A stretch of DNA of 64,000 bases from Burkholderia sp. FERM BP-3421 (lineage in GTDB: Bacteria; Pseudomonadota; Gammaproteobacteria; Burkholderiales; Burkholderiaceae): assembly GCF_028657905.1 (NCBI RefSeq), contig NZ_CP117782.1, positions 2,914,001 to 2,978,000 of the forward strand. Direction: 5' to 3'. A program made the position numbers and the translations under genes. Positions within the stretch are counted from its first letter, which is position 1. Every line of letters begins with the position of its first letter. The notes beneath the pieces were generated by a model that made no database searches, was not told the DNA's origin, and saw only the letters and a program-made list of their open reading frames with translations. This document shows positions 26,273 to 34,559 of the stretch, piece after piece.

Positions 26273-26488
26273 CTACCCACGCTCCGCCGAGACCCGCCGC
26301 GCGATTTCGTCCGCGAGGCATTCCGGGCACAGGCAGCGCGCGCCGCCCGCCGGCCGGGGGGCCGGCGGCAGGCTCGGCATGGCCTGGCACCAGCACATGA
26401 ACGGCGCGGTGCGCGCGCCGCAGTCGAACGAGCGGCCGCAGCGCGGACAGCGCTTGATCGCGATGGCGGGTTCGGCGGCGTCGGTCAT
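26273..26488 (-). CDS. Cysteine-rich CWC family small protein
   Basis: 71 residues. Cysteine pairs CPRCGRSFDCG, the family-defining FMCWCQ, and CLCPECLADEIARRV form a probable metal-binding site. The fold matches the Cys_rich_CWC family of small proteobacterial proteins with no known role. It lies 16 bp upstream of regB on the same strand, hinting at co-expression with the redox pair; a link is only suggested by position. Confidence 0.8.
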   Translation of the reverse strand: MTDAAEPAIAIKRCPRCGRSFDCGARTAPFMCWCQAMPSLPPAPRPAGGARCLCPECLADEIARRVSAERG

Positions 26489-26668
26489 CGAAGTGGGAAG
26501 TGGGAAGCGGCGAGGGTGTCGCTACAAGCATAGCGCGGCCGGCGGAAATTGCCTGCCCGGCCGCGCCCCGATCGCCCCCCCTTTTTATCGACGGGAAACC
26601 CGGCCCGGGCGGGCCTCCGACGCCCGGCCGAACGGTCAAAAACCGCATGCTGCACTGCGCCAGTCCTG

Positions 26669-26674
26669 TACAAT
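26669..26674 (+). promoter_or_regulatory. Candidate argB promoter -10
   Basis: TACAAT, 39 bp before the argB ATG. The -35 match is poor. No ARG-box was searched by computation. Confidence 0.35.
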
Positions 26675-26712
26675 TCGGCCTGTTTCAACCGTTCCCAGCC
26701 TGAGCCGCCGCC

Positions 26713-27612
26713 ATGTCCGAGCCTATCGACCTCTCGCAGATCGCCCCCACGCTGAAAGCCGAAATCCTCGCGGAGGCGCTGCCGTACATTCGCCGCTATC
26801 ACGGCAAGACCGTGGTGATCAAATACGGCGGCAATGCCATGACCGAGGAACGGCTCAAGCAGGGCTTCGCGCGCGACGTGATCCTGCTCAAGCTGGTCGG
26901 CATCAATCCGGTGATCGTGCACGGCGGCGGCCCGCAGATCGACCAGGCGCTCAAGAAGATCGGCAAGCAGGGCACCTTCATCCAGGGCATGCGCGTGACC
27001 GACGAGGAGACGATGGAAGTCGTCGAGTGGGTGCTCGGCGGCGAGGTGCAGCAGGACATCGTGATGCTGATCAATCACTTCGGCGGCCACGCGGTCGGCC
27101 TGACCGGCAAGGACGGCGGCCTGATCCACGCGCGCAAGCTGCTGATGCCGGATCGCGACAATCCCGGCCAGTACGTCGACATCGGCCAGGTCGGCGAGGT
27201 CGAGGCGATCAACCCCGCGGTCGTGAAGGCGCTGCAGGACGACGCGTTCATCCCGGTGATCTCGCCGATCGGCTTCGACGAGCAGGGCCTGTCGTACAAC
27301 ATCAACGCCGACCTCGTCGCGGGCAAGCTCGCGACCGTGCTGAACGCCGAGAAGCTCGTGATGATGACGAACATCCCGGGCGTGATGGACAAGGATGGCA
27401 ACCTGCTCACCGATCTGTCGGCGCGCGAGATCGACGCGCTGTTCGAGGACGGCACGATCTCGGGCGGCATGCTGCCGAAGATCTCGTCGGCGCTCGACGC
27501 GGCGAAGAGCGGCGTGAAGTCGGTCCACATCGTCGACGGCCGGATCGAGCATTCGGTGCTGCTCGAAATCCTGACGGAACAGCCGTTCGGCACGATGATC
27601 CGCTCGCATTGA
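26713..27612 (+). CDS. argB: Acetylglutamate kinase ArgB
   Basis: 299 residues. Second step of arginine synthesis, phosphorylating N-acetylglutamate. Amino-acid kinase signatures: VVIKYGGNAMTEE, VIVHGGGPQIDQAL, and KLVMMTNIPGVMDKDGNLL. N-terminal mobile helix before residue 30 is typical of arginine-feedback-regulated hexameric forms. The stop overlaps the TTG start of the HAD gene downstream by 4 nt. Confidence 0.97.
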   Translation: MSEPIDLSQIAPTLKAEILAEALPYIRRYHGKTVVIKYGGNAMTEERLKQGFARDVILLKLVGINPVIVHGGGPQIDQALKKIGKQGTFIQGMRVTDEETMEVVEWVLGGEVQQDIVMLINHFGGHAVGLTGKDGGLIHARKLLMPDRDNPGQYVDIGQVGEVEAINPAVVKALQDDAFIPVISPIGFDEQGLSYNINADLVAGKLATVLNAEKLVMMTNIPGVMDKDGNLLTDLSAREIDALFEDGTISGGMLPKISSALDAAKSGVKSVHIVDGRIEHSVLLEILTEQPFGTMIRSH

Positions 27613-28385
27613 GCGCGGCGCCCGCCGCGCCCGCCCGGCGCCGCCCGCCGCGCCCCCGGCCGCGGGCGGGCCGGCCGGTCTGGCTGTTCGACCTCGACAA
27701 CACGCTGCACCACGCGTCGCACGCGATCTTCCCGGCCATCAACCGGGCGATGACGCAATACATCATCGATACGCTGCAGGTCGACCCCGCCCGGGCCGAC
27801 TACCTGCGCACCCACTACACGCACCGCTACGGCGCCGCGCTTTTGGGCCTCGTGCGGCATCACCCGATCGATCCGCACGATTTTCTGAGGATCGTCCATA
27901 CTTTTCCCGACCTGCCGTCGATGGTGCGCGCCGAGCGCGGGCTCGCGCGCGTGGTCGCCGCGCTGCCCGGCCGCAAGATCATCCTGACCAACGCGCCGGA
28001 GGATTACGCGCGCGACGTGCTGCGCGAACTGGGCATCGAGCGGCTGTTCGAGCGGGTGATCGCGATCGAGCACATGCGCGACCGGCGCCGCCTGCGCGCG
28101 TGGCGCGCCAAGCCCGACGCGGCGATGCTGCGCCGCGCGCTGCGCGACGCGCGGGCGCGGCTGGCCGACGCGATCCTGGTCGAGGACACGCGCAGCCACC
28201 TGAAGCGCTACAAGCGGCTCGGCCTGCGCACGGTATGGATCACCGGGCACCTGCCCGACCATACGCAGAAGGTCGGGCGACCGCACTATGTCGATCGTCG
28301 CATTGGTTCGTTAAAATCGCTGCGATTGGGCACTCGATCGGGGCGACAGAAATGCAACCGACTCAACCGCAGGATCCGGCCGTAA
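27609..28385 (+). CDS. Pyrimidine 5'-nucleotidase-type HAD hydrolase
   Basis: 258 residues. HAD motif I is VWLFDLDNTLHH (nucleophile DLD), motif II Thr/Ser in IILTNAPEDYAR, and motif III/IV with Lys in RAKPDAAMLRRAL and ILVEDTRSHLKRYK. Resembles the SDT1/YjjG-like pyrimidine 5'-nucleotidases which hydrolyse UMP/CMP and analogues. The frame opens with an Arg/Pro-rich 28-residue tail and has no ATG; TTG at 27609 overlapping the argB stop (TTGA) is the best start, though a later non-ATG start is possible. Its end overlaps slmA by 34 bp. Confidence 0.8.
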   Translation: MSAAPAAPARRRPPRPRPRAGRPVWLFDLDNTLHHASHAIFPAINRAMTQYIIDTLQVDPARADYLRTHYTHRYGAALLGLVRHHPIDPHDFLRIVHTFPDLPSMVRAERGLARVVAALPGRKIILTNAPEDYARDVLRELGIERLFERVIAIEHMRDRRRLRAWRAKPDAAMLRRALRDARARLADAILVEDTRSHLKRYKRLGLRTVWITGHLPDHTQKVGRPHYVDRRIGSLKSLRLGTRSGRQKCNRLNRRIRP

Positions 28386-29029
28386 CCCCGCCAGACGACG
28401 ACGCCGGCCAGCCGGCCCGTCCCCGCGCCCGCCCGAAGCCGGGCGAGCGCCGCGTGCATATCCTGCAGACGCTCGCCGCGATGCTCGAGGCGCCCAGGAT
28501 CGAGAAGATCACCACCGCCGCGCTCGCGGCGCGGCTCGCCGTGTCGGAAGCCGCGCTGTACCGGCATTTCCCGAGCAAGGCGAAGATGTTCGAAGGGCTC
28601 ATCGATTTCATCGAGGAAACCTTCTTCGGCCTGATCAACCAGATCGTCGCGAAGGAACAGGACGGCGTGCTGCAGGCGCGCGCGATCGCGCTGATGCTGC
28701 TGAACTTCGCCGAGAAGAATCCCGGCATGACGCGCGTGCTGACCGGAGAAGCGCTCGTGGGCGAGCACGCGAGCCTCAGCGAACGGGTCAACCGGCTGCT
28801 CGACCGGGTCGAGGCGTCGCTGCGGCAGTGCCTGCGCGTCGCGCGCAGCGCGGCGGACGGCGCCGCGGAACCGGGCGCCGTGCCGCTGCCGGCCGACTAC
28901 GATCCCGCCGTGCGCGCAAGCCTGCTGCTCAATTTCGTCCTGGGCGCATGGAGCCAGTATGCGCGCAGCGGCTTCGCGAAGCCGCCCGGCGAGCATTCGG
29001 ACGCCAAGCTGCGCCTGATCCTCCAGTAG
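28352..29029 (+). CDS. slmA: Nucleoid occlusion factor SlmA (TetR family)
   Basis: 225 residues. Helix-turn-helix: ITTAALAARLAVSEAALYRHFPSKAKM; then FEGLIDFIEETFFGLINQIV, which is the SlmA-type all-helical domain, and MTRVLTGEALVGEHASL. SlmA binds DNA and inhibits FtsZ over the nucleoid. The first ~35 residues are a Pro/Arg-rich extension not in the E. coli protein (198 residues). Start at ATG 28352 within the end of the HAD gene. Some Burkholderia copies are annotated simply as a TetR regulator; the FtsZ function is inferred from the family. Confidence 0.88.
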   Translation: MQPTQPQDPAVTPPDDDAGQPARPRARPKPGERRVHILQTLAAMLEAPRIEKITTAALAARLAVSEAALYRHFPSKAKMFEGLIDFIEETFFGLINQIVAKEQDGVLQARAIALMLLNFAEKNPGMTRVLTGEALVGEHASLSERVNRLLDRVEASLRQCLRVARSAADGAAEPGAVPLPADYDPAVRASLLLNFVLGAWSQYARSGFAKPPGEHSDAKLRLILQ

Positions 29030-29180
29030 CCGGGCCGACCTCGGCGCCGCGCGCAGGGGCACCGTTCCCTGCAAGCCGCCGCGAACGCCGGGCCTTGCTC
29101 GACGCTCGCGGCGGCACGCATGCCGAACGCCATGCGCAGGCGCGCGCGGCGGCATCGTCGCGCCCCCATCCGAGTTCCGC

Positions 29181-29186
29181 TATACT
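29181..29186 (+). promoter_or_regulatory. Candidate metX promoter -10 box
   Basis: TATACT, placing transcription start near 29193 and so about 40 nt before the SAM-II-like element. The -35 is weak. Confidence 0.45.
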
Positions 29187-29230
29187 TGCGCGGTTGTCTG
29201 CCGCCGTCCGAGGATGGCCAAGGCAGCCGA

Positions 29231-29317
29231 CGCGCCGATTTGCTGACTCGATTGCGGGCGCGCGAACCACCAGGACAGGGGTCCCGGCCGGGTTCAATAG
29301 AAATGCGGCTAAAGAGG
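29231..29317 (+). ncRNA. SAM-II-like riboswitch candidate, metX leader
   Basis: P1: CGCGCC (29231-29236) pairs with GGCGCG (29257-29262). The loop begins GATTT and ends ATTGC, as in the SAM-II consensus. An inserted hairpin follows (GGAC-AGGG-GTCC, 29273-29284, enclosed by AACC/GGTT). The 3' strand AAATGCGGCTAAAGAGG (29301-29317) matches the conserved SAM-II segment that closes the pseudoknot. It lies between the TATACT box and metX, whose product begins the SAM-forming route, so SAM would repress. A second inverted repeat GCGGCTAAA / TTTAGCCGC (29305-29313 and 29360-29368) could be the alternative fold near the start codon. Confidence 0.75.
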
Positions 29318-29388
29318 TCGTCAGCCGCGCCCCGCCTCACCCCGCGCCCGCCGACACCATTTAGCCGCCCAGTCATAAGGCGGAACGA

Positions 29389-30534
29389 ATGGAATCGATC
29401 GGCATCGTCGCTCCACAGACCATGCACTTCGCCGAGCCGCTGCGCCTGCAGAGCGGCAGCGTCCTCGGCAACTACCAGCTCGTCGTCGAGACCTACGGCG
29501 AACTCAACGCCGCGCGCTCGAACGCGGTGCTCGTCTGTCACGCGCTCAACGCATCCCATCACGTCGCCGGGGTCTACGCGGACGATCCGCGCAACACCGG
29601 CTGGTGGGACAACATGGTCGGCCCGGGCAAGCCGCTCGACACCAACCGCTTCTTCGTGATCGGCGTCAACAACCTCGGCTCCTGCTTCGGCTCCACCGGC
29701 CCGATGAGCCTCGACCCGGCCACCGGCACGCCGTACGGCGCGCGCTTTCCGGTGCTGACCGTCGAGGACTGGGTGCACGCGCAGGCGCGCGTCGCCGATG
29801 CGTTCGGCATCGAACGCTTCGCCGCGGTCATGGGCGGCAGCCTCGGCGGCATGCAGGCCTTCGCGTGGAGCCTGATGTATCCGGAGCGGGTCGCGCACTG
29901 CATCGACATCGCGTCGACGCCCAAGCTGTCCGCGCAGAACATCGCGTTCAACGAGGTCGCGCGCTCCGCGATCCTGTCGGACCCCGATTTTCACGGCGGC
30001 GACTACTACGCGCACGGCGTGAAGCCGCGTCGCGGCCTGCGCGTCGCGCGCATGATCGGCCACATCACCTATCTGTCCGACGACGACATGGCGGAGAAAT
30101 TCGGCCGTGCGCTGCGCCGCGCGGAGGGCGCGCTCGACGCCTACAACTTCAACTTCGACGTCGAATTCGAGGTGGAGTCGTACCTGCGCTACCAGGGCGA
30201 CAAGTTCGCCGACTACTTCGACGCGAACACCTACCTGCTGATCACGCGCGCGCTCGACTACTTCGATCCGGCGAAGGCGTTCGGCGGCAACCTGAGCGCG
30301 GCGGTCGCGCACACCCGCGCGAAATACCTGATCGCGGGCTTCACGACCGACTGGCGCTTCGCGCCCGCCCGCTCGCGCGAGATCGTGAAGGCGCTGCTCG
30401 ACAACCGGCGCACGGTCACCTACGCGGAGATCGACGCGCCCCACGGGCACGACGCCTTCCTGCTCGACGACGCGCGCTATCACAACCTGATGCGCGCCTA
30501 TTACGAACGCATCGCCAACGAGGTGGGCGCATGA
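29389..30534 (+). CDS. metX: Homoserine O-acyltransferase MetX (acetyl- or succinyl-)
   Basis: 381 residues. Alpha/beta hydrolase with the nucleophile elbow AAVMGGSLGGMQAFAW (Ser), catalytic Asp and His near the C terminus (DWRFAPARSRE, APHGHDAFLLD). First committed step of methionine synthesis, activating homoserine. MetX enzymes of this clade often use succinyl-CoA in proteobacteria, so acetyl- versus succinyl- is left open. Overlaps metW by 4 nt and is preceded by a riboswitch. Confidence 0.94.
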   Translation: MESIGIVAPQTMHFAEPLRLQSGSVLGNYQLVVETYGELNAARSNAVLVCHALNASHHVAGVYADDPRNTGWWDNMVGPGKPLDTNRFFVIGVNNLGSCFGSTGPMSLDPATGTPYGARFPVLTVEDWVHAQARVADAFGIERFAAVMGGSLGGMQAFAWSLMYPERVAHCIDIASTPKLSAQNIAFNEVARSAILSDPDFHGGDYYAHGVKPRRGLRVARMIGHITYLSDDDMAEKFGRALRRAEGALDAYNFNFDVEFEVESYLRYQGDKFADYFDANTYLLITRALDYFDPAKAFGGNLSAAVAHTRAKYLIAGFTTDWRFAPARSREIVKALLDNRRTVTYAEIDAPHGHDAFLLDDARYHNLMRAYYERIANEVGA

Positions 30535-31139
30535 ACCCGCAAGCGCTGAACGCCCTGTCCGCCCGCGCCGATTTCCGCGCGATCGCCCGCTGGGTCGAAC
30601 CCCGCTCGACCGTGCTCGATCTCGGCTGCGGCGACGGCACGCTGCTGTCGCTGCTCGCCGAGGAGCTGGACGTGGTGGGCTACGGCATCGAGATCAACGA
30701 CGCGGGCGTGCTCGCATCGACGCGCAACGGCGTCAACGTGATCCAGCAGAACCTCGAGGACGGCCTCAAGCTGTTCGAGGATCACAGCTTCGATTTCGCG
30801 GTGCTGTCGCAAACCCTGCAGACCATCCACCAGACCGCCCAGATCCTGCGCGAGACGGTGCGGGTCGGCCGCGAGTGCATCGTGTCGTTCCCGAATTTCG
30901 GCTACTGGGCGCACCGTTTGTCGGTGATGCAGGGCCGCATGCCGGTGTCGAAATCGCTGCCGTACCAGTGGCACAACACGCCGAACGTGCGGGTGCTGAC
31001 CATCCGCGATTTCGAGGCGCTCGCGCCGGAAGTCGGCATCGAGATTCTCGATCGCGTGGTGCTGCACGACGGCCAGCCGATCCGGTGGGGGGTGAACTGG
31101 CGTGGTAGTCTTGCGGTCTACCGTGTCAAGCGCAGATAA
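30531..31139 (+). CDS. metW: Methionine biosynthesis protein MetW
   Basis: 202 residues. SAM-binding methyltransferase-like fold, with LDLGCGDGTLLSLLAE as motif I and VLSQTLQTIHQTAQILRE. MetW is a conserved partner of MetX and is thought to be needed for its activity or stability; its own reaction is unknown. Starts inside the metX stop (ATGA), so it is translationally coupled. Confidence 0.95.
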   Translation: MNPQALNALSARADFRAIARWVEPRSTVLDLGCGDGTLLSLLAEELDVVGYGIEINDAGVLASTRNGVNVIQQNLEDGLKLFEDHSFDFAVLSQTLQTIHQTAQILRETVRVGRECIVSFPNFGYWAHRLSVMQGRMPVSKSLPYQWHNTPNVRVLTIRDFEALAPEVGIEILDRVVLHDGQPIRWGVNWRGSLAVYRVKRR

Positions 31140-31154
31140 CCCTAGTACTCCTCC

Positions 31155-32468
31155 ATGACGAAACCGCAGCACGATTCCGCCGCCCTCAACGCTCACGAAG
31201 GGCACGCCGGCTGGCGCGCCTACCTGAATACGCACATGCTGATCTGCGTGTTCCTGGGCTTCACGTCGGGTCTGCCGCTGTTCACGCTCGTCTATCTGGT
31301 GCAGGCATGGCTGCGCTCGGAAGGCGTGAACCTGAAGGAAATCGGCCTGTTCGCGCTGATCCAGTTCCCGTATACGTGGAAATTCCTGTGGGCGCCGCTG
31401 ATGGACCGCTTCCTGCCGCGCCTGCCCGGCTGGCGGCCCGGCCGCCGGCGCGGCTGGATGCTCGTCACGCAGCTGCTGGTCGCGGGCGCGATCGCCGCGC
31501 TCGGCTTCGTGTCGCCGCGCGACTCGATCTGGACCGTCGCCGCGCTCACCACGCTCGTCGCGTTCTTCGGCGCCAGCGCCGACATCGTGATCGACGCCTA
31601 TCGCCGCGAACTGCTGCGCGACACCGAGCAGGGCCTCGGCAACGCCGTGCACGTGAACGCGTACAAGGTCGCCGCGCTGATCCCCGGCTCGCTGTCGCTG
31701 ATCCTGTCCGATCACCTGCCCTGGGACGCGGTGTTCGCGCTCACCGCCGCATTCATGCTGCCCGGTATCCTGATGACGTTCTTCGTGCGCGAGCCCGAGG
31801 TGCACGGCATCCCGCCGAAGAACCTGCGCGACGCGGTGATCCTGCCGTTCCGCGAATTCATCGGGCGCGACGGCTGGCGCGGCGCGCTCCTCGTGCTCGC
31901 GTTCATCTTCCTGTTCAAGCTCGGCGACACGATGGCCACCACGCTGTCGACGTCGTTCTTCCTCGACATCGGCTTCAACAAGACCCAGATCGGCGTGCTC
32001 GCCAAGACCACCGCGTTCTGGGCCAGCCTCGCGGGCGGCATCATCGGCGGGATCTGGCTGATGAAGATCGGCATCGCGCGCGGGCTGTGGATCTTCGGCG
32101 TGCTGCAGATCGTCTCGACGCTCGGCTTCGCCTGGCTCGCCAAGGTCGGCCCGTCGCCCGTGCTGATGGCGGGCATCTACGGCTTCGAGACCTTCTCCAC
32201 GGGCCTCACGCTGGCCGCGTTCACCGCCTACATCGCGAGCACCACCGACCCGCGCTACACCGCGACGCAGTTCGCGCTGTTCACGAGCCTCGCCTCGGTG
32301 CCGCGCACGCTCGCCTCCGCGTCGAGCGGCTTCATCGTCACGCAGATCGGCTGGTTCGATTACTTCCTGGTGTGCGCCGCGCTCGGCATCCCCGGCATGC
32401 TGCTGCTGTTCAAGGTCGCGCCGTGGCGCGGCGGCGACGCGAGCCCCGAGGCCGTCCGTGCAGGCTGA
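31155..32468 (+). CDS. ampG: AmpG-family muropeptide/MFS permease
   Basis: 437 residues, about 12-14 membrane helices. Family segments: MLICVFLGFTSGLPLFTLVYLVQAW, KEIGLFALIQFPYTWKFLWAPLMDR, and ASADIVIDAYRRELL. AmpG imports anhydromuropeptides for cell-wall recycling and controls AmpC induction in other bacteria. No ampC/ampR neighbour here. Starts 15 bp after metW and may be in the same transcript. Confidence 0.88.
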   Translation: MTKPQHDSAALNAHEGHAGWRAYLNTHMLICVFLGFTSGLPLFTLVYLVQAWLRSEGVNLKEIGLFALIQFPYTWKFLWAPLMDRFLPRLPGWRPGRRRGWMLVTQLLVAGAIAALGFVSPRDSIWTVAALTTLVAFFGASADIVIDAYRRELLRDTEQGLGNAVHVNAYKVAALIPGSLSLILSDHLPWDAVFALTAAFMLPGILMTFFVREPEVHGIPPKNLRDAVILPFREFIGRDGWRGALLVLAFIFLFKLGDTMATTLSTSFFLDIGFNKTQIGVLAKTTAFWASLAGGIIGGIWLMKIGIARGLWIFGVLQIVSTLGFAWLAKVGPSPVLMAGIYGFETFSTGLTLAAFTAYIASTTDPRYTATQFALFTSLASVPRTLASASSGFIVTQIGWFDYFLVCAALGIPGMLLLFKVAPWRGGDASPEAVRAG

Positions 32469-33384
32469 ACTGCGGCGTGCCGCCCGGGCCGCCTGCGCCG
32501 GTGTCACGCTGTTGGCGGCCACGCACGCGCTGGCGGGCGACGCCGTCGCGCCGGCCGACCACGCGGCCTCGCCGGAATCCCCGCCGCAGCTCCGCTACGG
32601 CAATGCGATCGCGTTCCGCAACCTGATTCCGTCGCCGCTGCTCGAACAGGTCACGGCGGCCGAATACCGCCAGCTCGTGCAGGGCGCAGCGCAAAACGAT
32701 CGCCTGCTGCCCGCGGGCAATGCCCGGGTCCGGCGCGTGTCCGCGATCGTCGGGAAGCTCGCGCCGTATTCGGTGAAATGGAACGACCGGGTCCGGAACT
32801 GGAACTGGGAAATCAACGTGATCCGCTCGCGCACGATCCGCGCGGCCTGCCTGCCCGGCGGCAAGATCCTGATCGACAGCGGCCTGCTCGACCGGCTGCG
32901 CCTCAGCGACGACGAACTCGGCCTGCTGCTCGCGCATGAGATCGCCCATGCGCTGCGCGAGCATGCGCGCGCCAGCCTCGGCGAGCAGCCGCCCACCATC
33001 GGCGCGAATCCGATGCCGTCGCTGTTCGGGCTCGCGGCGCCGTTGCCCGCGCAGATCGGCAACGGCGAGCGGCTCGCGGCGCTGCGCTACGATCCGACCG
33101 ACGAGACCGAGGCCGACGTGATCGGCGGCGACATCGCCGCGCGCGCGGGCTTCGATCCGCGCGCCGCCATCACGCTGTGGGACAAGCTCGCCGCCGCGAC
33201 CCGCGCGGACAAGGAAGACGGCTTCATCTACACCCACCCCTACGATGCGCGCCGCCGGCAGGATCTGCTCAAGCGCCTGGGCGACCTGATGCCGCTCTAC
33301 GCGAAGGCCATCGGCAAGAATCTCGACACGCTGCCGAGCTACGCGGGCATCAGCGCGAAGCGCCGCCGTCTCGTCGGCCGCTGA
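32458..33384 (+). CDS. M48-family metallopeptidase, exported
   Basis: 308 residues. Zn-binding HEIAHALREHARA (His160-Glu161-His164) and a third ligand Glu in DETEADVIGGDIAARAG. The N terminus AAGVTLLAATHALAG-like stretch looks like a signal peptide with a possible cleavage near residue 27, so periplasmic. Similar M48 proteins (LoiP/YggG, BepA) act in outer-membrane protein quality control. The GTG start at 32458 lies 11 nt inside the end of ampG, indicating coupled translation. Confidence 0.85.
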   Translation: MQAELRRAARAACAGVTLLAATHALAGDAVAPADHAASPESPPQLRYGNAIAFRNLIPSPLLEQVTAAEYRQLVQGAAQNDRLLPAGNARVRRVSAIVGKLAPYSVKWNDRVRNWNWEINVIRSRTIRAACLPGGKILIDSGLLDRLRLSDDELGLLLAHEIAHALREHARASLGEQPPTIGANPMPSLFGLAAPLPAQIGNGERLAALRYDPTDETEADVIGGDIAARAGFDPRAAITLWDKLAAATRADKEDGFIYTHPYDARRRQDLLKRLGDLMPLYAKAIGKNLDTLPSYAGISAKRRRLVGR

Positions 33385-33393
33385 GCCACCCCG

Positions 33394-34338
33394 TCAGCGG
33401 GACGGATCGAGCGCGAGCGGCCGCTCGCCGCCCGCCTGCGCCCAGCGCAACTCCTCGCTCGGATTGCGGCCGAACAGCCGCTTGAACTCGCGGCTGAACT
33501 GCGACGCGCTCGCATAGCCGACCCGCGCCGCCGCCGCGCCCGCGCTCACGCCGTCCTGCACCATCATGAGCCGCGCCTGATGCAGGCGCGCCGCCTTCAC
33601 GTATTGCATCGGCGAGGTCGCGGTCACGCTCTTGAATTGCGCATGAAAGGCCGCGAGGCTCATGCCGGCCTCGCGCGCGAGCGTCTCGACGTCGAGATCC
33701 TGCTCCAGGTTCGCGTGGATCCGCCGCAGCGTCTTCGCGATCCGGCCGAAATGATGCTGCTGCGCGAGCGCCGCGCGGATCGCGTCGCCCTGCTCGCCCG
33801 TCAGCACGCGGTAACCGATCTCGCGCATGATCGACGGCCCCAGCACGCGCGTATCGGCGGGCGAGGCGAGCGCCTCCAGGAGGCGCAGCACCGCGTCGGC
33901 GAGCGGCGTGTCGAGCGGCGTCGAGTAGACGCCGCGCGGCTCGGCGGCGATCGCGCCGTGGGTTTCGTCGAGCAGGATCGCCAGCTCGGCGATCACCGAC
34001 AGATCGACGCGGATCGAGATCGCGAGAAACGGCTCGTCCGGCGTGGCCTGGGTTTCGCACTCGAACGGCAGCGGCACCGACAGCACCAGATACTGCCGCG
34101 GGTCGTACACGAAGGTCTGTTCGCCGAGATAGCCGTGCTTGCGCCCCTGGCACACCACGATGATGCTCGGCTCGTACAGCACGGGCCGGCGCGGCATCGG
34201 GCGGTCGGCGCGGATGAAGTACACGCCTTCGAGCGACGCCTGCGTGAACCCCTCGCGAGGGGCGAGCCGCGTGAGCAGTTCGATCATGCGGCGCTGCGCG
34301 TGCGCGCCATCGTCGGAGGAAAGGGTTTGAAAGCTCAT
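33394..34338 (-). CDS. AraC-family transcriptional regulator
   Basis: 314 residues. N-terminal AraC_N (cupin-like) part: VYFIRADRPMPRRPVLYEPSIIVVCQGRKHGYL. The C-terminal two helix-turn-helices are ETLAREAGMSLAAFHAQFKSVTATSPMQYVKAARLHQARLMM and ... RVGYASASQFSREFKRLFGRNPSEE. Divergent from the alcohol dehydrogenase, which it probably controls. Start at 34338 (MSFQTLSSDDGAHAQRR) is preferred over a longer frame; the 221-bp gap to the next gene holds both promoters. Confidence 0.9.
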   Translation of the reverse strand: MSFQTLSSDDGAHAQRRMIELLTRLAPREGFTQASLEGVYFIRADRPMPRRPVLYEPSIIVVCQGRKHGYLGEQTFVYDPRQYLVLSVPLPFECETQATPDEPFLAISIRVDLSVIAELAILLDETHGAIAAEPRGVYSTPLDTPLADAVLRLLEALASPADTRVLGPSIMREIGYRVLTGEQGDAIRAALAQQHHFGRIAKTLRRIHANLEQDLDVETLAREAGMSLAAFHAQFKSVTATSPMQYVKAARLHQARLMMVQDGVSAGAAAARVGYASASQFSREFKRLFGRNPSEELRWAQAGGERPLALDPSR

Positions 34339-34559
34339 CGTCCGGTCGTCGTTCGCTGGAGAATCAGGCTCGCAATCTAGCACCGATCGCTGACGTTCGC
34401 GGCACGCGCACGACAATCGTGGAGGAATAGGCAAACATCCAAGACGATCAGGTATTCCGTCCGCCTCCCCGCCTCCTTAGCATGGGAACCCATGCCGCCG
34501 CCCCATCGCCATGCGCGCGAATGCGGCGCATCCCTTGTGTTCCGAGTCAGGAGTCCTTC

